DNA of 14,645 nucleotides from UBA1723 sp045641065 (GCA_045641065.1 JAZUGF010000029.1:1-14645), one strand, 5' to 3'; numbered from the stretch's first letter, positions 6,506 through 13,387 are shown. A program made the numbers and translations. Notes: generated by a model from the sequence alone, not told the origin.

Positions 6506-6808
6506 ATGAAATCAATAATTTCAATTTGTATATCATTACTCTTTTGCTTCACCAATGCATGTGCCCGCAAAGAAATCCATCTCTACGGTACTGTCACAGA
6601 CACAACTGGAGCTCCTTTATCGTTCACGGATATCGTGATCCAGGACTGTAATCTGAAGATTATGGCAGACGTGAAAGGCAAATATGATATCAAAGTCCCA
6701 CGTCGCAAGAAAGTATGGTTTATATGGTCGCACTACATTCCACACAAGATGCGAGCAAGAAAGAGTGGGGAATACAATGTTGTGCTTAAGGAACCGAAGA
6801 CGGAATAA
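6506..6808 (+). CDS. Small secreted protein with carboxypeptidase-regulatory-like domain
   Basis: The 100-residue protein has an N-terminal signal peptide (MKSIISICISLLFCFTNACA, signal peptidase I cleavage possible after ACA; a lipoprotein reading using the same cysteine is less likely because the lipobox is poor). The mature part begins HLYGTVTDTTGAPLSFTDIV and continues through a beta-rich stretch to KGKYDIKVPRRKKVWFIWSH. This is the CarboxypepD_reg-like (CNA-B/transthyretin-like) beta-sandwich pattern G.V.D..G.PL......I that usually sits at the N-terminus of Bacteroidetes TonB-dependent receptors. Here it stands alone with no barrel or plug after it, so it is a small exported beta-sandwich protein or a relic. 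The partner is unknown. Related intergenic repeats flank it on both sides. Confidence 0.8.
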   Translation: MKSIISICISLLFCFTNACARKEIHLYGTVTDTTGAPLSFTDIVIQDCNLKIMADVKGKYDIKVPRRKKVWFIWSHYIPHKMRARKSGEYNVVLKEPKTE

Positions 6809-6877
6809 ATGCTGAATTATAAATGCTAAATGAGAAATTAGGAACTCAAGTTTCGCAAATGGTTTGAACAGAAAAAG

Positions 6878-6958
6878 TGCCCTATAAACCACCAACGCAA
6901 GCTCGGAGAGCGAGCGTATAAAAAAAAGCGTGTTTGGACAAATCGTATATAATTGCCT
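6878..6958. repeat. Structured intergenic repeat, copy 2
   Basis: This diverged copy of 6401-6470 reads CCCTATAAACCACCAACGCA, then hairpin GCTC-GGA-GAGC (6901-6911), then GAGCGT...AAGCG, an extra 15 bases and CGTATATAATTGCC. The stem changes from GCCC/GGGC to GCTC/GAGC, a compensatory change that preserves pairing. The rest of 6809-7051 holds no gene that I can support. Confidence 0.55.
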
Positions 6959-7015
6959 ATTTTTTTCGTATTTATGAATGTCCGTTTTTTACAAGTATGA
7001 AATTTTGGATAGTCG

Positions 7016-7023
7016 TACATTTG
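7016..7023 (+). promoter_or_regulatory. -7 element before the zinc-ribbon gene
   Basis: TACATTTG fits TAnnTTTG and lies 28 bases before the ATG at 7052. No TTTG is found at the expected -33 position, so the promoter call rests on one element. Confidence 0.45.
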
Positions 7024-7051
7024 TATCCGTTAAAGTAAAATTAAAAGTAAA

Positions 7052-7648
7052 ATGAAAGAACCTAAGTTTTGTCAGAGCTGCGGAATGCCGCTCTCAGAGG
7101 AGAACCTCGGCACGAATGTCGACCAGAGCAAGAATGAAGATTACTGCATGTATTGCTTCAAGGATGGTGCCTTTACGGGTGATTTTACCATGGAGCAGAT
7201 GGCTGAGTACTGCTCGATGTTCGTGGAGGAATACAATAAAAACACTGGAAATAATCTTACCGCATGCGAGTATAAGGAAGAGTTGCTGAAGTTTTTCCCA
7301 ACACTGAAGCGTTGGAGTGGTGATGATGCCAATCTGCCTCACGCAAATAATCCAATGAAGGCAAAATATATCGAGGAAGTTAACGCACTTGGTATTCCTG
7401 GTCTCCACATCGACAACCTTTATGTTCTGCAGGGAGCATTCATCAACCAAGCCTACATTATCAATGGTAATGAGGTAAAGTTGCTTGACGACGACGCTTC
7501 TTACTGGGGTAATCAGGTGATGAAGGTGGATCCATCTGGAGAAGTACAGCGTTGTTATGGCATAGCCTGCTGTGAGAAGTTCATCCTTGTTAGCGAATAC
7601 GGTAAGGATGGTGCTGATGCTGAACTCGTAATATTGAAAAGAAGGTAA
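7052..7648 (+). CDS. Zinc-ribbon protein of unknown function
   Basis: The 198-residue protein begins with a putative zinc ribbon of the Zn_ribbon_2 type: FCQSCGMPL and DYCMYCFKDG supply Cys7, Cys10, Cys32 and Cys35, with the family words GTNVDQSKNEDYC and FTGDFTMEQM in and after it, covering about residues 1-65. Proteins with only this domain (about 80-90 residues) are widespread and of unknown function. Here a further ~110 residues follow: a beta-rich segment (HIDNLYVLQGAFINQAYIIN, KLLDDDASYWGNQVMKV) with three more cysteines, which I do not recognise. No signal peptide or membrane helix is present, so the protein is probably cytoplasmic. It stands alone, transcribed towards the converging res gene, and ends 28 bases before a shared terminator. 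Confidence 0.85.
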   Translation: MKEPKFCQSCGMPLSEENLGTNVDQSKNEDYCMYCFKDGAFTGDFTMEQMAEYCSMFVEEYNKNTGNNLTACEYKEELLKFFPTLKRWSGDDANLPHANNPMKAKYIEEVNALGIPGLHIDNLYVLQGAFINQAYIINGNEVKLLDDDASYWGNQVMKVDPSGEVQRCYGIACCEKFILVSEYGKDGADAELVILKRR

Positions 7649-7671
7649 TAATTTGATTTTAGAATTCAATC

Positions 7672-7706
7672 AAAAAAGACGCGATGGATGGATTCCACCG
7701 CGTCTT
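7672..7706. terminator. Bidirectional intrinsic terminator between zinc-ribbon gene and res
   Basis: AAGACGCG (7676-7683) and CGCGTCTT (7699-7706) form a perfect GC-rich 8-bp stem with extra TGG/CCA pairing inside. On the minus strand the stem is followed by a run of six T (plus-strand A7672-7677), a strong rho-independent terminator 26 bases after the res stop. On the plus strand it can also end the zinc-ribbon transcript. Confidence 0.85.
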
Positions 7707-7731
7707 ATTGATTTCGTCAGTGAGGTTAGCG

Positions 7732-10416
7732 TTACATCTGTTTCAGCAGATTGATGAATTCAGTAACACTTTTTGATCCGTCGATCTCATTATTCTTAAA
7801 TACCATAAAATAATGGTATTGACTGCCAGCTTTATCAGCCCATTTTGTTCCAAGTGCCAATTTGGCTTTGCTATCGGTATTGGTTCTATCGTCTCCTTTG
7901 GTTTCAACCATTACTATATTTCCTTTTTCTGTAAACACGATGAAGTCAGGGTAGTGGTTGATGAATCCGTTGATGCAGAATCCTTTTCCTCTTTCCAAAT
8001 TTCGATGCCAGAACACTACATTTGGAAGTTGTGATATGTATCCGGCAACCTCAGATTCAAGTGCATTCATATCACCGTACTCTGCTGTGTATAGTGTTCG
8101 TTGCAGAGAATTCTCTTTCTTGTCGATGGTAATTTCTTCTGGGAATTTGAATGATGGTTCAATGGAAATCTTGCCTGTTGTAAGCAGATCATTGAATCTT
8201 TTTTCTGAGTGTTGTTCAAGTAGAGATTTGATTTTCTGATTAAACGCCATCACCACATTTTGCTGATTGTCGAAAAATCTTTGAAGTTCTTCGTCGTCAT
8301 AGTTTTCCAAAACAGATTTTGCATATCTTGTAATTTTGGGTTCGGAAATCGCATCTATACGTATACTCCTTCCTATCAATTTGGCAAACTGATCAAGTTT
8401 GACTTCTCTATTATACATTGCGTATGTTTGCTGAACCATCAAAGTTTGCTGACTATTGACGTCGATACGTTTTAGCAGAAAGTCGTTGTCGTCAGTGATG
8501 TCGAATGCAGCGATATTGTTATTGCCGACGTTAATCAAATCCAACTTTTTGTCTTGTTCATCAAGATTGAAGTTGGCATACAAGTCTGTCTTGTTAAGTA
8601 GCTTGTGAGAGTCTTCGTCTATAAAGAATCCTTTTGTTGGAGTCTCGATGAAGAATTGTGGCAAGGAAATCTCTTTGGCCAATGCTATATGTTTGTCTTG
8701 AATTTTAACCATATTAGACATCTGTTTTTTCTTTACCTCATCTGCTACACCAGTAGGGTTTGTGACGAATTCGCTTTTTTGTTGCTGCTCGGCTTTTTGA
8801 GCGGCGGCTTCTGCCTGTTTTACCTGAAGATTGATCGCTTCATTTGAGGAATTGGATGATGTTTGTTGGCTGATGTAGTTTGTGTCGACACTATCATTTG
8901 AATAATCTCCATTGCTTACAACGATTGCAGAATTGTTGTCTGTCGGCTTTGGAGCTGCAACCTTTGTCGGCTCTATTATGGTAGGTTGTGAGAAATCAAG
9001 AGTTTGAATTGGCTCAGTCGATATCTTTTTGACTTCGCTTGTCTCTAACTCTGCCACACGATAATCTTTTTCGCTGAATCCCGCTCCGTTCAATCCCTTA
9101 ACGATGCTTTCCAGTGTCGCTTGGAAATTGCTTGAACATGAATAGACGTAGCTTTGGTTGAGTAGTACAGATTTGTGCTTGCGTGTGTATGGCTGACGTA
9201 GAATTCGTCCGAGGATTTGCTCCACGTCGATATTGGAAGTCTTATTTGCAAGCGACGCAAGTATATATGCGAAAGGACAGTCCCAACCTTCTTTTAATGC
9301 GTTGACGGTGATGATGTATCTCACTGGGCACTCCTCGCTCTTAAGGTCTATACCTTTCAACTCGTTGATATTGGCTGTTTTGATTTTGATCTGACCTTCT
9401 GGTATGCCGCATTCGACAAGCATCTTTTTCACTTTGTCGAAAGTCTCCTTTTCCTCGCTTGTCTTGCTTTCTGCTTGAAATAATGCAATCGGGCGGATAT
9501 ATTCTCCTCCCATTTCTTGCGATTTCTTTGCGTGCTCTTCAAGCAGATTCCTGAAATTGATTGTCGACGCGATGACGTCGTTCTTCTCCTGAAGATTATA
9601 AACGACGACGGGCAGTTTCACCATGTTGTTCTGCTTCAGTTTCAACGCACTGACAAAACTGATGATGTTGGCTTTCTTTCGTGGAGTGGCTGTCAGATTG
9701 AGAATGAATCGAGGATTGAGAAGTTCAAAAAAATCTCGGCTCAATTCACTTGTGAATCTGTGGCTCTCATCTATGATTACTATCGGACGAAGGAATTTCA
9801 TCACGTCGACTAACGACGGATGCTCTCCCTCTGCAAAATTGACTCCTGCTTCCTTCAACTCTTTTTCAAACGAGATTAAAGCTCCATTCTCACGATAAAC
9901 TAATCTTCCGTCTTTTGAACGAGTGGCGAAACTCTGGATGCTGAAGACGCAAATTGTCAGATAGTTGCGTATCGACTCTGGATTGAATCCCTGACCTTGC
10001 AACAGTTGTTGTTTGTTGCTTATCTGCACTCTTGAACCAAACAACACATCAAGTTTTTGACGGTATGGATGCTTCGGATTGCTGAGATTCTTATATGTCT
10101 GCTCAAGTATCGTGTCGCTTGGCACAAACCACGCAACTATTTTGGGAATCGCGTCGTCATAATGATCGAAAATAGATTTCACCGCATTGCAGGCGATGAA
10201 CGTCTTTCCTCCTGCTGTTGGCACTTTGATTGTGACACGTGGTATTCCTTGCAATTCGTTGTTGTATGGGCAGAGATTATCATCGTTAGCAGATAGTGTC
10301 ACACCTCTTGCTCCCCAGTATTCTTTATATGCCACTGGAGGTTCATTCTCAGCAATACGGTTGCAGAAATCATCCAAGTCTGTTATCACTTGTTTTTGGT
10401 AATCCTTCAATTCCAT
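7732..10416 (-). CDS. res: Type III restriction endonuclease subunit Res
   Basis: Res is the ATP-dependent helicase/nuclease of a Type III restriction-modification system. With Mod it recognises unmodified target sites and cuts DNA to one side of them. The 894-residue protein has superfamily 2 helicase motifs in order: VPTAGGKT (65-72, Walker A), IIDESH (214-219, motif II), LTATP (241-245, motif III), EGWDCPFAYIL (376-386, motif V) and VEQILGRILRQP (398-409, motif VI). A C-terminal PD-(D/E)xK nuclease is visible as Pro823-Asp824 ... Glu838-Thr-Lys840. Residues about 466-570 form a low-complexity Ser/Asn/Gln/Ala-rich linker that looks disordered. The ATG at 10416 lies four bases after the mod stop, so expression is coupled to mod. 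All key motifs look intact. Confidence 0.95.
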   Translation of the reverse strand: MELKDYQKQVITDLDDFCNRIAENEPPVAYKEYWGARGVTLSANDDNLCPYNNELQGIPRVTIKVPTAGGKTFIACNAVKSIFDHYDDAIPKIVAWFVPSDTILEQTYKNLSNPKHPYRQKLDVLFGSRVQISNKQQLLQGQGFNPESIRNYLTICVFSIQSFATRSKDGRLVYRENGALISFEKELKEAGVNFAEGEHPSLVDVMKFLRPIVIIDESHRFTSELSRDFFELLNPRFILNLTATPRKKANIISFVSALKLKQNNMVKLPVVVYNLQEKNDVIASTINFRNLLEEHAKKSQEMGGEYIRPIALFQAESKTSEEKETFDKVKKMLVECGIPEGQIKIKTANINELKGIDLKSEECPVRYIITVNALKEGWDCPFAYILASLANKTSNIDVEQILGRILRQPYTRKHKSVLLNQSYVYSCSSNFQATLESIVKGLNGAGFSEKDYRVAELETSEVKKISTEPIQTLDFSQPTIIEPTKVAAPKPTDNNSAIVVSNGDYSNDSVDTNYISQQTSSNSSNEAINLQVKQAEAAAQKAEQQQKSEFVTNPTGVADEVKKKQMSNMVKIQDKHIALAKEISLPQFFIETPTKGFFIDEDSHKLLNKTDLYANFNLDEQDKKLDLINVGNNNIAAFDITDDNDFLLKRIDVNSQQTLMVQQTYAMYNREVKLDQFAKLIGRSIRIDAISEPKITRYAKSVLENYDDEELQRFFDNQQNVVMAFNQKIKSLLEQHSEKRFNDLLTTGKISIEPSFKFPEEITIDKKENSLQRTLYTAEYGDMNALESEVAGYISQLPNVVFWHRNLERGKGFCINGFINHYPDFIVFTEKGNIVMVETKGDDRTNTDSKAKLALGTKWADKAGSQYHYFMVFKNNEIDGSKSVTEFINLLKQM

Positions 10417-10420
10417 TGCA

Positions 10421-11989
10421 TTATAGTTTTTTGATGTCGCGTGGAATACGCTTGAATGTTATGTTGTTAGCTTCCATAAACTGCTTTTCAATCTGACAAG
10501 CATCTGCATAGATGATATATCCTTCCGCTTTCTGAGTCACGATTTCACCGATATTTTCACGTGTCAGGACAGTCTCTTCTTTTGGCTTGAAGAAGAAATA
10601 GTAGTCGGTGGAATTATGAGTGCCTAAAAAATAATCATCAGAATGAGAGAGTAGGGAAGTGCCGGTCTCAGAATACCATATATATTCACGGATTTTGTCG
10701 ACGCCGATTTCCTCATTCAGATTGCCATCTGAGTTGAAGATAGTTCTGCCTAATGAGAAAAAGTCGAATCCTCCACCAGTGCCCTCCACTGCTTTATCTC
10801 CTTCTCCGTAACCGTTGATTACACGCTTCACTCTTTCAGCTGTGATAGTCTCGGCATAATCTTCCATCTCCACGAGGATGAATTTTCTGTTTCCTCCATC
10901 TTTCTTGTTGAGATTAAGCACAGCATGGGCTGTTGTGCCACTACCAGCGAAGGAATCGAGGATTATGGAGTCTTTGTCGGAAGCGATTTGGAGAATGCGT
11001 TCGATTAGACGAGTTGGTTTGGGAGTGTCGAAAGGAAATTTTGAGTCGAAAAAAATATCTTTAATTTCTTGTTTGGCATCTTGATTATGTCCCACTTCTG
11101 TATATTTCCAGATTGTCATTGATGTTGTCCCTTGCTTTACTTCAGAAAGAAATCGTTTCAATGAAGGTACATTATCACCATTATTTCCAAACCAAATCCT
11201 ATTCTCATTTAACAATTGAGCATATATTTCTTTAGAAAATCTCCAGCATCTTCCTTGTGGAGGATTGACAATTCTTCCAGAAGGAGTTGTTATTGGAAAA
11301 TCGTAATTAGAACTGTATGTTTTTACTGAGCAATCCCCAGGTTTCCATGGACCTCTTGGATCATTGTCTATATTTTTATATCGTGCATTCATTTCTTCTG
11401 TTCGAGGTAGAAGCCCAGGTCTCCATTTTTCTTTATTTTTAGAATATACCAGTATAAAATCATGGTTGTCACTAAAATATTTGGCATCATTTTGTGGAGA
11501 ATACTTTTTTTCCCATATGACATTATTTATGAAATTGGGTTCTCCGAAAATCTCATCGCAAATCAATTTGAGATTTGCCTGTTCATTGTCGTCGATAGAG
11601 ATGAAGATAGCACCGTCGTCAGCAAGAAGTTTATGGAGAAGCTGCAGACGTGGGTACATCATGCAGAGCCATTTGTCGTGACGGCTCAAATCCTCTCCCT
11701 CTTTGCCCACAACCTCGCCAAGCCAACGCTTGATTTGTGGAGCGTTGACATTATCGTTGTAAACCCACCCTTCATTTCCAGTGTTGTAGGGAGGGTCGAT
11801 GTAAATACACTTGATTCTCCCTTCGTATTCTGGGAGCAATGCTTTTAAGGCGATAAGATTGTCGCCATTGATGATTTTGTTTTCGCTGTCGGAATCTCCG
11901 ACTGTATATTGTTTGTCGAGGGTATGAAAGGGCACATCAAGGTGATGGTTTTGCACCTTGTCCTTTCCAATCCAATTGAGTGTAGGCAT
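10421..11989 (-). CDS. mod: Type III DNA methyltransferase subunit Mod (N6-adenine)
   Basis: Mod recognises the target sequence and methylates adenine at N6 with S-adenosylmethionine. It protects host DNA alone and directs Res when in complex. The 522-residue protein has beta-class order: motif IV DPPYNTG (65-71) first, then the target-recognition domain (about 150-310), then the SAM-binding motif I DSFAGSGTT (345-353). The start MPTLNWIGKDKV followed by DVPFHTL is typical of Mod proteins, and an in-frame stop lies eight codons upstream, fixing the ATG at 11989. The C-terminal ~130 residues probably contact Res. The target-recognition part is conspicuously AT-rich compared with both flanks, suggesting an exchanged specificity domain. 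No homopolymer or short tandem repeat that would support phase variation was seen. Confidence 0.95.
   Translation of the reverse strand: MPTLNWIGKDKVQNHHLDVPFHTLDKQYTVGDSDSENKIINGDNLIALKALLPEYEGRIKCIYIDPPYNTGNEGWVYNDNVNAPQIKRWLGEVVGKEGEDLSRHDKWLCMMYPRLQLLHKLLADDGAIFISIDDNEQANLKLICDEIFGEPNFINNVIWEKKYSPQNDAKYFSDNHDFILVYSKNKEKWRPGLLPRTEEMNARYKNIDNDPRGPWKPGDCSVKTYSSNYDFPITTPSGRIVNPPQGRCWRFSKEIYAQLLNENRIWFGNNGDNVPSLKRFLSEVKQGTTSMTIWKYTEVGHNQDAKQEIKDIFFDSKFPFDTPKPTRLIERILQIASDKDSIILDSFAGSGTTAHAVLNLNKKDGGNRKFILVEMEDYAETITAERVKRVINGYGEGDKAVEGTGGGFDFFSLGRTIFNSDGNLNEEIGVDKIREYIWYSETGTSLLSHSDDYFLGTHNSTDYYFFFKPKEETVLTRENIGEIVTQKAEGYIIYADACQIEKQFMEANNITFKRIPRDIKKL
11040..11530 (-). other. AT-rich target-recognition segment inside mod
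   Basis: Sample counts give 30% GC at 11161-11220 and 32% at 11461-11520, against 55% at 11641-11700 and 53% at 10921-10980 within the same gene. The low-GC stretch covers about codons 153-315, which matches the target-recognition domain lying between motif IV and motif I. This is the signature of a specificity domain acquired by recombination. Confidence 0.6.
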
Positions 11990-12066
11990 GGATGGAGCTG
12001 TTTGCAGCGTTCAGCAATGTTATTTAGAAAATACGGATCAAGACAAAATACCCCACGTCGAGACAT

Positions 12067-12084
12067 AAAAGAAGCGCAGGCTTC
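12067..12084 (-). terminator. Intrinsic terminator of the candidate small RNA
   Basis: GAAGC-CTGC-GCTTC on the minus strand (12084-12071) forms a 5-bp stem with a 4-base loop followed by TTTT (12070-12067), a short rho-independent terminator. It lies between the nested hairpin and the mod start, 77 bases upstream of mod, so mod probably needs its own promoter or read-through. Confidence 0.6.
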
Positions 12085-12213
12085 CCTTATGAATCTCCGA
12101 GGTATTTGGCGTGACCCGCATATACGATAAGTTCAGCCTACGCAAAGCGCAGGCATCTGCTGAACTTATTTGTGTATATGCATCACTTAAATCGCCAAAT
12201 TTTCGGAGCATTC
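12067..12213 (-). ncRNA. Structured small RNA, candidate 6S-like (6S-Flavo class)
   Basis: On the minus strand a long nested hairpin is closed by TCCGAAAATTTGGCG (12207-12193) with CGCCAAATACCTCGGA (12111-12096). It continues, after internal loops, with GTATATGC/GCATATAC (12174-12181 and 12118-12125) and ATAAGTTCAGC/GCTGAACTTAT (12127-12137 and 12159-12169). A further GCCTACGC-AAA-GCGCAGGC arm can form inside. Twelve bases after the hairpin comes an intrinsic terminator. A ~110-base rod of stems separated by internal loops, with its own terminator and no coding potential, fits 6S-type RNAs, which mimic an open promoter and bind RNA polymerase. The class is inferred from shape, size and CTCGGAGATTC near the 3' end; no sequence search was possible. 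The 5' end is uncertain. Confidence 0.5.
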
Positions 12214-12401
12214 CAAATAAATAGCAAACGCTATGTTAATTAATATGTTATCTAAATAAAATCTCTTTATCCTCTTATAGACGTTGATTTTAATCGTTAT
12301 AATTAAGGCAAAAATAAGAAATTGAGGGCAGATGATGAAATAATTGGTGGATTTAATGATCGACCACGTCAAACATCGGTCACGACGATTGATTCATTCG
12401 G
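12214..12401. other. AT-rich spacer without a recognisable gene
   Basis: No convincing coding frame is present. A small perfect hairpin, ATAGC-AAAC-GCTAT, lies at 12221-12234. Its minus-strand reading includes TAGCGTTTG, close to the -7 consensus with one extra base, and TTTATTTG follows, so the promoter of the candidate small RNA may be here, but no -33 TTTG is well placed. TTAATTAA is at 12237-12244. Confidence 0.4.
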
Positions 12402-12551
12402 CCACGGTAGCCCAACGTCTGCGACGTTGGCCAACCATGGCCTGGTTTGAAAACCGTTCCACGGTATTAGGGAATTACCGTGGAACGGTTATTAAGATAG
12501 CCCATGGTTGCGGATCGTTTGAAAAACGAGACGCTACCGTGGGCGGAAAAG
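12402..12551. repeat. Structured repeat A beside the Y1 transposase (REP-like)
   Basis: Bases 12421-12551 match 13073-13207 in direct orientation over nearly the whole length. The copy is built of nested inverted repeats: CCACGGTAGC (12402-12411) with GCTACCGTGG (12533-12542); CCAACGTC-TGC-GACGTTGG (12412-12430); CAACCATGG with CCATGGTTG; a central perfect 15-bp pair AACCGTTCCACGGTA/TACCGTGGAACGGTT (12452-12466 and 12476-12490); and CGTTT-GAA-AAACG near the right end. It ends four bases from the transposase stop codon. REP-type palindromes are the usual companions and substrates of RAYT transposases. Confidence 0.8.
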
Positions 12552-12555
12552 GAAT

Positions 12556-12999
12556 TTATTCATAAAAATCTTGGTCTATTGGTTCGTCGCATTTTTGAGA
12601 AATCCATTCCAATTCATTATGAAATGATTGGTCTTTATGGTGGATTTGTTGATTCCTAATATAGTTTGCCACATTTTGACAATTTGATTTGGATACAGAG
12701 AATGCCGCATAATGATGTTGCCAATAAAAATATGGATATTGATGCCTCCTGTTTATACAATATGACGACAATCTTTTCATCTCTTTAATTATTTCTGTAA
12801 TGTCGGTGTTCAATTTGACTTTTATTAATATATGAACATGGTCACTGACACCATTGCATTCTATAATTGACGCTTCATTTTTTCCAGCTACTGATTTAAA
12901 TATTTTAAACACTGTGTCTTTTATTTCGTCAGTTAAGATTTCGACTCTATTTTTAGTTGAAAAGACGATATGTAAATAAACAGAATACAATGATCCCAT
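12556..12999 (-). CDS. IS200/RAYT-like Y1 (HUH) transposase
   Basis: The 147-residue protein is a complete Y1-transposase-family member (Transposase_17/IS200-like). It opens with YSVYLHIVFSTKNR, has the HUH motif HVH at 54-56 (SDHVHILIKV), the YFYWQHHYAAFSVSKSN block, and a probable nucleophile Tyr113 in NYIRNQQIHH. These enzymes cut and rejoin single-stranded DNA at hairpins through a 5'-phosphotyrosine link. RAYTs, the domesticated branch, are single-copy genes flanked by REP palindromes. This gene lies between two nearly identical, strongly structured repeats, and no IS605-type tnpB is nearby, which favours a RAYT-like role over a free IS200. Start ATG 12999 fits the family's N-terminus. 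All key residues are present, so it is probably active or recently so. Confidence 0.9.
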   Translation of the reverse strand: MGSLYSVYLHIVFSTKNRVEILTDEIKDTVFKIFKSVAGKNEASIIECNGVSDHVHILIKVKLNTDITEIIKEMKRLSSYCINRRHQYPYFYWQHHYAAFSVSKSNCQNVANYIRNQQIHHKDQSFHNELEWISQKCDEPIDQDFYE

Positions 13000-13063
13000 A
13001 TTTATGTTACTAAATTGTTTGTGACTAAACTTTATTGTTTACGTTTTTTTTGCCAATGTAACA

Positions 13064-13207
13064 AATCGTCTTGCGACGATTGCCAACCATGGCCTGGTTT
13101 TGATAACCGTTCCACGGTATTGCTGATTTTATACCGTGGAACGGTTATTAAGATAGCCCATGGTTGCGGATTGTTTGAAAAACGAGACGCTACCGTGGGC
13201 GGAAAAG
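13064..13207. repeat. Structured repeat B beside the Y1 transposase (REP-like)
   Basis: This is the second copy of the repeat at 12421-12551, in the same orientation and 652 bases away. The central palindrome is longer and perfect: ATAACCGTTCCACGGTAT (13103-13120) with ATACCGTGGAACGGTTAT (13131-13148). Its first hairpin, AATCGTC-TTGC-GACGATT (13064-13081), occupies the same place as CCAACGTC-TGC-GACGTTGG in copy A but with different, still complementary bases. The outer left arm CCACGGTAGC is missing although its partner GCTACCGTGG is kept. It ends six bases from the stop codon of the 57-residue frame. Confidence 0.8.
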
Positions 13208-13213
13208 ATGAAA

Positions 13214-13387
13214 TTATTCTCCTGCATTCCTATACCTCATTGGCACATAGTTCCAAGGCTCAAATACACCAGTCTCTTCATTATAGAACGGCTCGAAATC
13301 CTTCATGGCCAGAACAAGAGATTCCAAATTAGTCAGACCATAATAGTTGTTCTTCTCTATTTCGGAAATAAGGTCGTGATCTTGCAT
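13214..13387 (-). CDS. 57-codon frame, probable displaced C-terminus of the PAAR-like gene
   Basis: The frame starts at ATG 13387 and stops at TAA 13216-13214. It encodes MQDHDLISEIEKNNYYGLTN, then a segment ending FEPWNYVPMRYRNAGE, with ordinary amino-acid composition and no membrane segment or signal peptide. It overlaps the last 31 bases of the preceding frame (13357-14061) in another phase. Adding one base near AACTTATG would join the two as ...EISENL-MQDHDLISE. I therefore read it as the original C-terminus after a 1-base loss, though a separate gene translationally coupled by overlap is possible. The family is unrecognised. A structured REP-like repeat begins six bases after its stop. 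Confidence 0.5.
   Translation of the reverse strand: MQDHDLISEIEKNNYYGLTNLESLVLAMKDFEPFYNEETGVFEPWNYVPMRYRNAGE

Noticed and set aside
7094..7669. Long minus-strand frame opposite the zinc-ribbon gene
   Set aside because: The plus-strand frame has a recognised cysteine motif and normal composition; the antisense frame has neither.
10421..11989. Phase variation of mod by simple repeats
   Set aside because: No long homopolymer or 3-6 base tandem repeat was found in the gene or just upstream.
11845..12066. Minus-strand frame starting right after the small-RNA terminator
   Set aside because: Most of it overlaps the mod N-terminus in another phase, and its sequence has no recognisable domain; mod is clearly the real gene.
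12096..12207. MITE rather than a small RNA
   Set aside because: The nested palindrome could be a miniature transposon, but no target-site duplication flanks it, and an intrinsic terminator follows in the right place for an RNA gene. Kept as an alternative only.
12344..12565. Plus-strand open frame of 73 codons
   Set aside because: It is read through structured repeat A. A frame in repeat B yields the same peptide words (RGTVIKIAHGCG, EKRDATVGGK), so both come from repeat DNA rather than genes.
13015..13332. Plus-strand open frame of 105 codons
   Set aside because: It passes through repeat B and then runs antisense to the 57-codon frame; its only similarity is to the spurious frame in repeat A.
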